DNA of 64,000 nucleotides from Melampsora larici-populina 98AG31 (Eukaryota; Basidiomycota; Pucciniomycetes; Pucciniales; Melampsoraceae). The notes below the pieces were generated by a model that saw only the letters and a list, made by a program, of their open reading frames with translations, was not told the DNA's origin and searched no databases. The DNA lies in NCBI RefSeq assembly GCF_000204055.1, contig NW_006768769.1, positions 1,227,406-1,291,405 on the forward strand. The letters are read 5' to 3'. A program made the position numbers and the translations under genes. This document shows, in pieces, positions 33,301-44,344 of this stretch. Numbering within the stretch: position 1 is the stretch's first letter; the number at the start of each line of letters is the position of its first letter.

Positions 33301-34907
33301 TGTAGAACTTATAACCCAACAAGGGTTATACAGAGCTGGAAGAGGATAATCTACTAATAAAATGACTAGTAGAAGTTGTCTAAGGACTGCTCTTCTAAAA
33401 CAACACAATCAGAAAGAGCTCTGTTGTATTGAGTACTGATAAGGCACCAGAGAAATATAACTTCACACGTAATTTTAACTTCAAAAGCACACTTTGTATT
33501 ACTATCAACACTGCTATAGTGTTATTCCCAATTGATAACTGAAAAAAATAAGCAATATCTGATTGATATTATTCCCAATAAGTCTTTATGACTATAAAAC
33601 TAAAGTAAATTTCTCTTTATAACTGTAATAAAGGGCGTATTTAAGTGAACAGGTACTATTAAAATAAGTTTATGATGATAAACAAAATAATAATGGCGTA
33701 AATGATAAAGAAAAAAAGGGGAACAACAGTCCCAAAACCCTCTCAAAGTATATATAACAATGTACTAGAACTTTTACAATGGTCAACAGCCTCAAAACCA
33801 ATCAAATCCGCCCAAAATTCCCTAAAAACCCTATGATGACGCAATGTAATGGTTTTGTTACTAATAAATGATGTAATTTTCACAGCTAAAAGTGATCAAT
33901 GACGCAATAATATGATGTACAGCACTTCTTATGATGAATACAGGTGATTTTTTCCTTGTAAACTAGCTGAAAACCAATTTTTGAGATTACGAATTTTTTC
34001 AGATGTGCTCCAATTTTTGATTACTAAAGTGCATCTTGTAGTCCACGTGTTACTGATCATTTCTGACACCTACATGACCTACTTCTGATGAGTGATGAGT
34101 AAGATATTGAGTTGTGAAGTTAAGGTTTTTAGTGTTACATATGACTTGTGACTGTAAATTCGAGATTCACACCAATTCTTTATTTGCCTTATAACTTTTT
34201 ACACACACCTCCGTTACTAATGATTTAAAGTTTGTACATTATGTAATCCACTCTTCTGCGTTGAATGAGCCATCTACCAACCTATTCTGACGTCATTTGA
34301 CATATGTAATTAGCTGAAAACCTCCATTTTCTTCACTTTTCACAGCTACTACTAAGCCTTTCTTGCTCATGTAATATGACATCATCATCTATAGCCTTAA
34401 AAATCCCGGAAAATCCTCTTGGCAACCTTAAATTCCATCACTACCACTATTACACAACCAAACTACACGTGTACCTCTTGTTTACCAACTTCGAAAAAGT
34501 GCTTTTTTCCTAATAACTTCTGTTTCTACTTATCAACCTTGAAGATTAAAATTTTCATAGTATCATATAATGTTGTTCTTTCATATTCTAACCTCATAAT
34601 ACCCATAACTTTATTTTTACTAACCTAAAAACCATTTTCCAACCTTTATACCTATAATTTCGAATTTTTCTTATGTTTTTCTTTCTTTCTTTTTGTAATA
34701 AATTTGTAAGTAAACTATAATGATCTTAATATATAATGTGAAATAAAATGATGTAATGTTGACCTAATGACCAATACATAAGCCTACAAGAGCTTCAATT
34801 GATCAAAAACCTCCATTTCGAATTTTCTTTCCTGCTGAATCCTGCTAATAAACTGGTAAACTGGTAATTGTGAATTTTTTAATTGATCCCATAAATTGAT
34901 CACCACA
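33301..34907 (-). repeat. Gypsy-1 5' LTR
   Basis: A 1607-bp copy of the LTR at 23767-25394. It matches nearly base for base, with a 20-bp deletion after CCTCCATTTT at about 34330 and scattered substitutions (for example CCCACGTG versus TCCACGTG, and CTTTGAAAAAG versus CTTCGAAAAAG). On the minus strand it should carry the promoter for gag-pol. Confidence 0.93.
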
Positions 34908-35236
34908 ACGTACAAAATGGATCCCACGTGGAAAACAACCTCTTCACATTCGACCAGAAAGACGGTAACGGAGGCTCTGGGTTGACCAAAAACGGAGTAA
35001 TGTCGATACTCAGGAAGTTGTGGAGGAAAGACGGCTACGACAAGTTGACCGGACACTCCTTTTGTGTCGGGGGAGCTTCGTTCCTATGGAACGAAGGCGT
35101 GCCGCTGAGTCAAATCATAAGCAAAGGCCGCTGGAAATTAAAAGTGTATGAGAGGTACTTACGGAAATTTGATACAGAGGAGATAGAGGAAAACAGGAGA
35201 TGGCTAGAGAGGATGGAACTTAGTAAACGCGGATGA

Positions 35237-35514
35237 ACATAACTAAAGATGAGATATAACTATCCAGAAAGTATGCAATGGAGTCAAACCAAACCTGTCC
35301 TGAATTAAACGCAGTGGGCTAAGACGGAAGTCATATGAGAGCCTCACTGGATGCCCGTCAGAACTAATCAGGCGGCATCGAAGTTCCACTTGAGAGAACA
35401 TCTGTACACAAATACAGGGGGGGATCTGCAGGCTTTTCAGCCATACAGAAACCTTGTTGTACCTGAGAGAATAGGCCTAGAGAACTCGGGGCTCTCTGAT
35501 ACCCCAAGGTAAGG
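35237..35514 (+). other. Non-coding segment between recombinase and split repeats
   Basis: 278 bp after the recombinase stop, part of the Ngaro-type element. There is a G-run at 35417-35422. No gene was seen. Confidence 0.5.
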
Positions 35515-35811
35515 TAGGCTAGGACTAAGCTCTCTGGTACCCGTTTCCAGGCACTTTACGTAGTCTGGAGCCCGGAACGGACCGGGAGGTAGACAACTCA
35601 GGGCCTCAGAGGTAGGCCCTGGGGTCACCCCGGTACATTTCCAGGCTCGAGACCCCCCCCACAGTATTCTCAACTTAGGAATCCTGAGTTAGGATAGCAT
35701 AAGGCTGAGAACGGAGATAGGAGTAAGATACATGTATTACATATTAGTATATTACTCATATCTGAAAATAGAAAGCTCGTAATCCTAGCACTTACCCAAT
35801 AGTAGAAATAG
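35515..35811 (+). repeat. Split direct repeat B1
   Basis: A 297-bp block from TAGGCTAGGACTAAGC to CAATAGTAGAAATAG. Its second copy, B2, is 36074-36183 joined to 42183-42369, interrupted by gypsy-2. The two looked identical when read side by side. Confidence 0.88.
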
Positions 35812-36057
35812 ATGATATCTTACCACCAAAGGCACGACGTGTTAAGGTTTTCTATTGTCACTAAGCGGGTAAGACCAGACTAGGTGCACATGTAAGCACT
35901 ACATACACGACAAGGTCGGGTGGGTAGAAGATACAGAGAGAAGGAATTGAAAACTTTTCAATCACTCTCTGCAATTCTTCTCCTGCACCTTAGTCGTAGA
36001 TTCGAGCATTTCATGCTCTTCAAGTTGCTCATACTTTAAGTAGTAAAAATTTTCGCA
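35812..36057 (+). repeat. Split direct repeat A2
   Basis: A 246-bp near-identical copy of A1 (17140-17385), directly abutting B1 and followed 16 bp later by B2. Confidence 0.88.
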
Positions 36058-36073
36058 CCCACCCACCATTCCC

Positions 36074-36183
36074 TAGGCTAGGACTAAGCTCTCTGGTACC
36101 CGTTTCCAGGCACTTTACGTAGTCTGGAGCCCGGAACGGACCGGGAGGTAGACAACTCAGGGCCTCAGAGGTAGGCCCTGGGG
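36074..36183 (+). repeat. Split direct repeat B2, left part
   Basis: First 110 bp of B2, ending in TGGGG, which is the target duplication of gypsy-2. B2 resumes at 42183 with TCACCCCGG. Confidence 0.85.
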
Positions 36184-36327
36184 TGTTATGAGCCTATAAG
36201 ACTATGCTTATACTGAGTTACTGGATAGTTCTTCAATATCCACGTTCACTATTGTACTAGTTCTTCACGTTGCAATCTATACACTAGGCAGCAACACCCT
36301 TGACTCTATCCTGGCACGTCTCTTACA
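36184..36327 (+). repeat. Gypsy-2 5' LTR
   Basis: 144 bp, TG...CA ends, identical by eye to the 3' copy at 42034-42177. Confidence 0.95.
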
Positions 36328-36733
36328 TATTGCAACGTCTAATCACCTATAGGATACGGTCAAAAAGAAGCAAGAAGAAAAGAAGTTCAAAAACGAAGAA
36401 ATCAAACAAAAGAAACCGGTAAAATTGATTAGGATCAAATCTATAAGCAAGGTTGGAAAATCTCAAAGTTAAAATAAATTTAAAGTTAGAAATCATAAAA
36501 GTTCGAACAAGGAAGAAGATCAAAATAGTACGGAAATTAAGATTTAAGAAGTGAAAGTTAAAATTAGAAGTAGAAGAATAAACTGTAGTGGTATTACTTA
36601 GATCTCACCCTCGTAACTCCGCAATCTAGTCAACACGCCGGAATTCTCAGTACCCACAAGCCCAACTAATTCGGATTCAACTGAATCGAAGTCTAATCGA
36701 CACAAGATCTCAGAAGCACGAACTGAATTAGAT

Positions 36734-37735
36734 ATGGATGAAATATTGAAACAACTTGCAGATTTGAATACGAGACTTTCCGAAGAGACGAGACTTTGAC
36801 AACAAGAAACAACTCTCCGCCAGCAAGCTGAACTTCGAATAAAGCAGCTGGAGCAGGACAAGCTGTCGGCCCAAACTCAACAAGTGCCGATGAGTGGCAT
36901 TGATGTTCTTCCATCACAAGCCCAAGCTCCGACTCAGATCCCTGTCGTAACGCAATCAGTAAGACCACTGAAGGTGGCAACACCTGATAAATTTGATGGT
37001 TCGAAAGGCCAGAAGGCCGAGATCTTTTTGAACCAACTAGGCCTGTATATGAGGCTAAACGGCAATCAGTTCGCGGATGAACAATCCAGAGTTGCGTTTG
37101 CTCTCTCGTACACCACCGGCAAAGCCAGTATTTGGGGTCAAAGCATCATAGACCAAGTCCTTAACAGTGAAACCGCTCACCTGGTCACTTGGGACAAATT
37201 CGTCGATTCCTTTAAAGCAACCTTCTTCGACACCGAGCGTACCGCGAAGGCTGAGAAGGAGTTGAGAGCTCTCAAGCAAACCAGAACTGTTTCCGATTAC
37301 TGGATCAAGTTCTCTGAGCTCTTGTTAGTTGTCAAATGGCCTCAACAAATCCTAGTCTCTCAATTCGAACAAGGATTGAAAACCGAAGTCTTGATTTATA
37401 TGATAAGAGAAACTTTCACTGAAGTCGACGAGATGGCCAAGTTTGCAATAAAACTTGACAACAAAATTCACAAGCGATCGACAGAGACTAGTCAGAGTTC
37501 GGCAATGACCCAAGCCACTCCTGTGCATGATCCCGATGCCATGGACTGTTTGGCGTATCGATTGGACATATCAGCTGAGGAGTATAAAAGACGAGGTGCA
37601 GATAGAGCGTGTTATAGCTGTGGAAGGAAAGATCACATGATAGCGCAATGCCCGACATCTAAAAGAAGAAAAGGAGGTTATTTTTCAAAATTTAATGATG
37701 CTGAGAAACGTATTAATGCTAGATTAGCTGAATAA
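36734..37735 (+). pseudogene. Gypsy-2 gag, one premature TGA
   Basis: From ATG 36734 the frame reads MDEILKQLADLNTRLSEETRL, then TGA at 36797-36799, and continues in the same frame as a Gln-rich coiled coil. Next come the retrotransposon Gag region (LFLNQLGLYMRLNG after a one-residue variant, WDKFVDSFKATFFD, LRALKQTRTVSDYW) and a CCHC knuckle, CYSCGRKDHMIAQC, near the end. CTTTGACAA is one C-to-T step from CTTCGACAA (Arg), so the stop fits a TCG to TTG mutation. The frame from 36884 onward is fully open. The gag stop TAA at 37733 is followed by the pol frame about 80 bp later. Confidence 0.82.
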
Positions 37736-37812
37736 GATAGCAAGATAGAAAACTCAAATGTCAGTAGTGAAGTTAGTAGAGCAGACAAGTCAAAAAATGG
37801 AGATGCTCGGGA

Positions 37813-40800
37813 GTGACGGTTGTGCCTCACCCGAGCAAGTTGGAGATAGGAGTTGAAAAGGGTGATCTCAGTAGTCTTGAAATGCATGATAATCGAATTA
37901 TTACCATGATCCAACTCTACGACCCTTCCAAAGACACAACCATTAACGCGCGAGCCCTCATTGACAGCGGGGCTACGCATGAAGCTGTAAGTTCGGACTT
38001 TGTGAGCAACAACGGACTTAGCAGTTATCCATTGCCTGAACCCAGAAGTGTGACTGGATTCAGCGGTCATGAAGCATCAGTCACACACACTGGAGATTAC
38101 ATTGTCAATAATCAGAATCAAGAAACAACATTCATTGTCACAAAACTTCGAGACAAGTACGATGTAATCTTAGGAATCCCGTGGATCAAGGAAAACTTTC
38201 GATTGATTGATTGGGAACGAAGTACACTCAAGACGGACCCCATGAAGATTGCCACTGTTGAAACAGTGTCGTCAAGGCTGAAAAACACCTCGACGGTCCA
38301 AGGAATGGAGCCCAAGAGGCACGCTAGGCAACTTGACGAGGGGGTGAGTATCATAGATACACAAAAGCCCCCGCAATGTGAGTTCGATAATCACCCCTGT
38401 CTAGATCTTAACCATGACAGTAGCAAGCTGGTTTCCTCTCCAATTGTTCAATTAAACCATCAGGAACACGAGATTGACCCAAAACGAGAAAGTGCTACTG
38501 CCAAGACAGTATCATCAAGCCTGCCAAAAGCCTTAGAAGGTCCGAAGATGGAGCCTATAAGGCAAGCTAAGAGCTGTGATGAGGGGGCGTGTATCGTTGA
38601 TATGCTTAAGCCCCCGCAATGTGAGTTCGAAGGCCTTAGTTCTATCAAGTTTTGTGAACAGATGAAGAAGAAAGCATCTTTGCAATATTTCCCAAAACCA
38701 CAGATACCAATCCGGCAGAACCTTCACCGTAGCCAACAGTCAGGAATCATGAACCCGAGAAGATCTTACATCCAAAAGTCACTATTGTACGCCTTAGCAA
38801 CTGCAAAAACGTCTTGGAATCTCTCAGCAAAACTAGCCGCAGAAAGTAACAAGAACACCCCAGAAAAGACGGCAGCAGAATTAGTCCCAAAAGCGTACCA
38901 TGAATACCTTGCTATGTTTGAAAAAGGAAATTCAAATGTCCTACCCCCCCATCGACCATATGATTTCAGAGTTGACCTAGTTCCAGGAGCCACTCCTCAG
39001 GCTGGTAGAGTAATTCCCCTATCACCCAAAGAAAACAAAGCTCTCAATGAAATGTTAAACAAAGGACTGGCTAATGGAACCATCAGACGAACAACCTCTC
39101 CGTGGGCGGCCCCGGTTCTTTTCACGGGAAAGAAAGATGGAAATCTACGCCCATGCTTTGACTATAGAAGATTGAACGCGCTTACGGTTAAGAATAAGTA
39201 TCCTCTTCCATTGACAATGGAATTAATTGACAGCTTATTGAACGCTGATCAATTCACCAGTCTCCATATGAGAAATGGATACAACAATCTCAGGGTTCGT
39301 GAAGGTGATGAAGAAAAACTAGCATTTATATGTAAGGCAGGACAATTCGAACCGTTAACTATGCCCTTCGGCCCAACTGGAGCACCCGGATTTTTTCAGT
39401 ACTTCATTCAGGATATATTAAAGTCTCGCATAGGAAGAGATGTAGCGGCATATCAAGATGATATACTCATATATACTCAACCAGGAGTGAACCATCAAGA
39501 AGTTGTGAAGGAAGTATTAGAAATCCTGAAGAAGCAAAACGTTTGGTTAAAGCCTGAGAAGTGCAAATTCTCACAATCTGAGATAGCGTACCTTGGACTG
39601 ATTATTTCGAAGAATCAAATCAAAATGGACAAGACTAAAGTTCAAGCAGTTCAAGACTGGCCAATCCCACGTAACCTATCTGAAGTCCAAACATTTGTAG
39701 GCTTTTCAAACTTCTACCGGAGATTCATTTCACAGTTTTCGAAGATAGCACGCCCATTACACGCCCTATCACAAAAGGACACTCCCTTCGAATGGACGGA
39801 CCAATGTCAACGCGCATTCGAAACACTGAAGACATCTTTCACCTCAGCACCAGTACTGAAGATAGCGAGCCCGTACCATCCATTTGTTTTAGAATGTGAC
39901 TGTTCAGACTTTGCCCTAGGGGCAGTACTATCACAAGTCTCTGAGGACGATGGCGAACTCCACCCGGTAGCTTACTTGTCACGATCACTCATCAAAGCAG
40001 AAAGAAATTACGAAATTTTCGATAAGGAGCTTCTAGCAGTTGTGGCGTCTTTCAAGGAATGGAGACATTACCTTGAAGGCAACCCCAACAGACTGAGTGT
40101 AATCGTATATACCGACCACAAGAACCTTCAATCACTGATGACAACAAAAGAATTGACCCGTAGACAAGCTAGATGGGCGGAAATTTTAGGAAGTTTTGAT
40201 TTCGAGATACGCTTCAGGCCGGGTAAGCAATCAACGAAGCCGGATGCTCTGTCGCGAAGGCCAGATTTAGCTCCTTCGAAAGAGGACAAGCTCTCGTTTG
40301 GACAGTTAATCAAACCTGAAAACCTACCGGAGGATGCTTTCATTGATGAATTAGAAGTGATTGAGAAGTGGTTCGATGATGAGAGGCAAGTAGAAGAGCC
40401 GGCAATAGACGAAATTGAATTGGAAGATGAAAACGATAATGAAGAAGTATGGAATGATTTAAAATTAATTGAAGAAGTTAAAATCAGATCACGCAATGAC
40501 TCACGAATCACAGAAACTATGAAGCTATGTGAAGAAATGCCGAATTCAAAGTTATTGAAAGACTACAAGTGTATCAACAGAGTGTTATATTTTAAAAATA
40601 TTATTGAAGTCCCCAATGATGCAGAACTGAAACTGATGATCATTTGATCTCGACATGATAGCAGATTAGCAGGACACCCGGGTAGGATGCGCACTCTCGC
40701 TTTAGTCAAAAGAGCGTTTCACTGGCCATCACTAAAGAGCTACGTAAATCAATACGTTGACGGATGTCATTCATGTCAAAGGATCAAAGCAAGAACAACA

Positions 40801-41940
40801 AAACCCTTCGGAAGTTTACAACCGCTACCAATCCCGAAAGGACCGTGGACGGATATCTGCTATGATCTAATCACTGACCTACCACAATCCAATGGACACG
40901 ATAGTATCCTAACTGTTGTTGATTGCCTAACTAAGATGGCCCATTTCATAGCCTGTAACAAAACTATGAATTCTGACCAATTAGCTGATTTAATGATTTC
41001 GAATGTTTGGAAGCTCCATGGGACGCCTGAAACTATCACATCCGATAGAGGCAGCGTCTTCATCTCTAGGATAACAAGAGATATCAACAGGAAGCTAGGG
41101 ATTCATACTCAAGCGTCGACGGCTTATCACCCTCAAACTGACGGTCAGTCCGAAATTACAAACAAGGCAGTGGAACAGTACATCAGGCACTTTACAAGCT
41201 ACAAGCAAGATGATTGGTCAATGCTCTTACCAACTGCAGAATTTGCGTACAACAACAACGAGCATGTTGCGATAGGTATGTCTCCGTTTAGGGCTAACTA
41301 CGGCTATGATGTAGGATTTGCAGGAGTAGCGTCGAGTGGACAACAAATCCCACTGGTTGAGGACAGGTTCAAGCAATTACGTGAAGTGCAACAAGAATTG
41401 AAAGATTCATTATTGATTACGCAAGAAAATATGAAGAATCAATTTGATAAGAAAGTACTGGAAACACCAAAATGGAAAATCGGGATGAAGGTTTGGTTAA
41501 GTAGCAAACATATATCAACTACGAGACCAACCACGAAATTCTCTCACCAATGGTTAGGACCATTCAAGATAAGTAGTAAAATATCAACTAATGCTTACAA
41601 GTTAGAATTACCAATGTCGATGAAAAAAGTTCACAATGTTTTTCACGTAAATTTATTAAGAGAATTTAGGAAAGGCACGATCAAAGGTCAAGAAGCAACA
41701 CAACCACCGCCAATTGTGATAGAAGAAGAAGAAGAATATGAGGTCCAGGAGGTATTAGACAAAAGAAGAAGAGGAAAAGGGAAAATGGAGTATTTAATCA
41801 GTTGGAAAGGATATGATTCAAGCTTTGACACGTGGGAACCGGAAGAAAATTTGAAGAATGCGAGTGAGTTAGTAAAACAATTCAATTCAAAATATCCAAA
41901 TGCAGATGAAAGTTATAGAAAGGCAAAGGGGTACAAGTGA
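37813..41940 (+). pseudogene. Gypsy-2 pol: protease, RT, RNase H, integrase, chromodomain; one premature TGA
   Basis: Domains in order: aspartic protease (ALIDSGATHEAV), a linker with two similar PPQCEF repeats, RT (SPWAAPVLFTGKKDGN, then AYQDDILIYT as motif C), RNase H (LECDCSDFALGAVLSQ, TDHKNLQSLM), integrase zinc finger (HPGRMRTLA to CHSCQR), integrase core ([30 protein letters not shown]) and a C-terminal chromodomain ([31 protein letters not shown]). A TGA at 40645-40647 interrupts the same frame just before the integrase zinc finger; ATTTGATCT versus ATTCGATCT is again TCG to TTG. RT motif A reads FTSLHMRNGYNN where the family has LDLR, so the first catalytic Asp is His. Chromodomains direct integration to heterochromatin, consistent with nesting inside another element. 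Confidence 0.9.
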
Positions 41941-42033
41941 GGGTTATGGCTTTTTCCCACTGGGTTTTTTAATGCCAACCCGGGGAAAGATTCTAACCTG
42001 CAAGAGGGGGTTGAGTCATAAAAGGGGGAGTGA

Positions 42034-42177
42034 TGTTATGAGCCTATAAGACTATGCTTATACTGAGTTACTGGATAGTTCTTCAATATCCACGTTCACT
42101 ATTGTACTAGTTCTTCACGTTGCAATCTATACACTAGGCAGCAACACCCTTGACTCTATCCTGGCACGTCTCTTACA
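42034..42177 (+). repeat. Gypsy-2 3' LTR
   Basis: 144 bp, identical by eye to the 5' LTR, preceded by a purine tract at 42020-42030. Confidence 0.95.
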
Positions 42178-42182
42178 TGGGG

Positions 42183-42369
42183 TCACCCCGGTACATTTCC
42201 AGGCTCGAGACCCCCCCCACAGTATTCTCAACTTAGGAATCCTGAGTTAGGATAGCATAAGGCTGAGAACGGAGATAGGAGTAAGATACATGTATTACAT
42301 ATTAGTATATTACTCATATCTGAAAATAGAAAGCTCGTAATCCTAGCACTTACCCAATAGTAGAAATAG
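42183..42369 (+). repeat. Split direct repeat B2, right part (right end of the Ngaro-type element)
   Basis: Last 187 bp of B2, continuing the sequence interrupted at 36183 and ending CAATAGTAGAAATAG, like B1. Confidence 0.85.
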
Positions 42370-43742
42370 AAGTTATTCCATTAAAAAGCACCCCAATCTC
42401 TTGGGTTTCAAGTAAGTTGTGGGGGGGTTTTTGAAATCCTAAAAACAGTCAATTTTGTGGTGAATGGCTTTAACACAACTCCTTGTCCAACCTTGTAGCT
42501 CTCAAAGTCACCAAAACACCCTTGTACTATGTTCAACAGGTTGGTTGATCAATGTTCAAACACTGTCAGGTGTTCTAAATTGACAATCTCACTTTTCACA
42601 ATATCAGATGTTTGCTACCTATCTGGGAGATTGTTATCTACCATCTAACCTACCTTCGAAGTCAGGAAAAGTGGCCTGCTATTTTAAAGGTACAAGGACA
42701 AAGATTAGAACAGGACCCTTTGATGTTTGGATCTGTAATGCTGATTACATTTACCCTACACTTAGATCACAAATGCTCATATAACCCTGCACAATATCTC
42801 TAAACTTACCCTTCACTCCTCATGGACAAGTCACCACATAAGCATTTCAGGGCTCAGGCAGCTCTCGCAACAATCCACCAGTGGCTAGTAGTCTTCCAAC
42901 ACAATCAAATACCAAAATTTCATATGTTTTGTGTCCTCAAACTGTGCCTGTCATGGCCATCCCAAAGAATGGAAAATGGGATTGAAAACTTTCAATCATT
43001 TTTCAAGCATATCATTGAATGGAATATGTATATCTTAGACTTATACTTTAGGTGATTTTGCTTCACTCTCTAATCATTATTAGCATTGATTTTGTGTTTC
43101 TTAGATTTTAATCATACAATAATTGATCACACATTGAATTCATTAAAGATAGAGCTCCCAATGAAGTAAGACAAAGCATTGTCCAGAAATATATCATATC
43201 TTGGAATGCAAAGAGGATCCAGCACCACCCCCAAGATAAAATATCTATGCTTTTCTGATCAAAATTCTCAGCACCCCTTCACAACTGGAGTTCAGACTAA
43301 AATGAGCCTCTTTGCTAGCTTAACACAAGTGCCACCCCGTGCAGGACCCTCACCTCTCTGTTGGCTTGGAGGAAGGACTTTGTTAAGTGGGTCATTTTTG
43401 TGGTGTGCTATCAACTTGGTTGTTGATGGACCCAACCCCCTTCATGAGTGGACCCTTTCCTGTTTTCTTCTGTGAAGTGGCAAAAGCTTATGTGCGGCAC
43501 CTGGCGGCACTAGTTGAGTTGGTACAGCGTGACTTAATTTAATGTTTGACAGTGGTAAGTTTGGAAGTGGTTGTACATCCACATGGTGGGTGTGGCACAA
43601 AAAGTCAAAATATAGGGTGTACACGCCCTCTCATCAGCTTTGAGCTTTTTCTTTTGTTCTTGGAATTTCTCACACTTTTCTCACAACCACCACCTACAAT
43701 CATGCCAAAGGGCCAATTGGTATAGAAATCTTTCAAATTGTT
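42370..43742. other. Intergenic region right of the nested retrotransposons
   Basis: Low-complexity-poor AT-rich sequence. Small frames (42612-42803, 42822-43055, 43179-43475) share no recognisable motifs and lack splice context. No gene is called. Confidence 0.45.
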
Positions 43743-43749
43743 GTAATGA

Positions 43750-44112
43750 CAATACCGCAAGAGCACCGCACTATGTTGCAGTTGTGGTGCGGTTGCGTAG
43801 CGCTTTTGGGCGCCGCAATAGCAACGCAATATAGTGCGGTGCCAGCGCTCCGCAATCCGGGTTCAAAAAACCCCTTGGTCAGAAACCCGCACCACAATTG
43901 CGGTCGGTTTTTGACGGTTATTTAGGGCAAATATTGCGGAAATAGGGCAATATTGCGCATTTTCCGCAATATTTGCCCAACCGCTCCGCAACGGCAAGTT
44001 ACAAAAAAAACACCCCATTGCGGAGTGGTTGCGTAGCGTAATAATGCGCCGACTGCGCAACGCAATGGAAATAGGTTGAAATCCATTGCGTTGCGTAGCG
44101 CTTGCGGTGTTG
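43750..44112. mobile_element. hAT-like MITE rich in GCGGAGCG/TTGCGTAGCG palindromes
   Basis: Ends CAATACCGCAAG (43750) and CTTGCGGTGTTG (to 44112) form a 12-bp inverted repeat with one mismatch. They are flanked by direct copies of GTAATGA (43743-43749 and 44113-44119). A 7- to 8-bp duplication with CA...TG ends suits a hAT-type element. The interior is dense in short complementary words (TTGCGTAGCG, CCGCAAT, TATTGCGGA, CCGCTCCGCAAC) able to form several hairpins. It does not code for a transposase. Confidence 0.62.
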
Positions 44113-44344
44113 GTAATGATGAATTTGAACAAAAAGATGATTCTAGTAGAGAAGCATCAATACAAGATGTTACAATCACTTGTTTTGAAAATAACTGCTT
44201 ACATGAGTTTTAGTTTGATGTATGTATGATTGAATCAGATTTTACTTGGGTATTTTTTGGTAGATTGATTTTTTTGAATTGAGACTTGAACCCTTACCAA
44301 ACTTACATGAGGGGCGGTGAAGTGAAATAACCATTTTCCAAATA

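Larger units (their letters stand above)
23767..34907 (-). mobile_element. Gypsy-1: 11.1-kb Ty3/gypsy LTR retrotransposon (minus strand) with an extra antisense gene
   Basis: Long LTRs lie at 23767-25394 (3') and 33301-34907 (5'), with an ACGT target duplication at 23763-23766 and 34908-34911. On the minus strand the LTR reads TG...CA. A primer-binding site (TGGTGACTCTGCCCGGGC, 33280-33297) lies 3 nt inside the 5' LTR. A polypurine tract (GGAAGAAGAGGAGGA, 25395-25409) abuts the 3' LTR. Gag-protease-RT and RT-RNase H-integrase frames occupy 33058-26619 on the minus strand. A spliced gene on the plus strand fills 25492-26404. The LTRs differ by roughly ten substitutions and a 20-bp deletion, so this insertion is older than gypsy-2. 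Confidence 0.93.
21680..35236 (+). pseudogene. Tyrosine recombinase of the Ngaro-type element, split by two insertions
   Basis: Three coding pieces: 21680-22103 (N-terminal SAM-like core-binding domain, with STIEAYLSGLRAWHLFHH), 23390-23766 (catalytic domain start, ALVAFWGMERLGELTTL with Arg I) and 34908-35236. Removing each insertion with one target-duplication copy restores one open frame at both joints, which supports precise insertions. The last piece holds the His box GHSFCVGGASFLW and the tyrosine segment WKLKVYERYLRK. The conserved Arg of the HxxR motif is Cys here (TGT at 35063-35065), so catalysis should be lost even without the insertions. Recombinases of this group integrate a circular cDNA without DDE chemistry. 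Confidence 0.85.
36184..42177 (+). mobile_element. Gypsy-2: 6.0-kb chromodomain Ty3/gypsy retrotransposon (chromovirus)
   Basis: Identical 144-bp LTRs (36184-36327 and 42034-42177) run from TGTTATGAGCC to GTCTCTTACA. The 5-bp target duplication is TGGGG (36179-36183 and 42178-42182). A polypurine tract (AAAGGGGGAG) ends 4 nt before the 3' LTR. I found no clear tRNA primer site after the 5' LTR, so self-priming as in Tf1 is possible. It carries gag, then pol with protease, RT, RNase H, integrase and a chromodomain. Two in-frame TGA codons and a substituted catalytic RT residue disable this copy. Identical LTRs imply recent insertion. Confidence 0.95.
17140..42369 (+). mobile_element. Ngaro/PAT-type tyrosine-recombinase retrotransposon (DIRS order), with three nested insertions
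   Basis: Boundaries are set by split direct repeats. A1 (17140-17385) is at the left. At the right, B1 (35515-35811), A2 (35812-36057) and B2 (36074-36183 plus 42183-42369) follow in order. A-B1-A2-B2 is the known layout of Ngaro and PAT elements. Coding order is Gag-like ORF, reverse transcriptase with RNase H, then tyrosine recombinase. No DDE integrase belongs to it. Subtracting the TIR element (22104-23389), gypsy-1 (23767-34907), gypsy-2 (36184-42177) and one target duplication each leaves about 6.8 kb. A1/A2 differ at one base that I found, and B1/B2 look identical apart from the insertion. The element is therefore fairly young but now inactivated. Confidence 0.85.

Noticed and set aside
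43754..44108. CRISPR-like spacing of GCGGAGC words
   Set aside because: Word spacing is irregular, the words are in both orientations, and TIRs with a target duplication explain the block.
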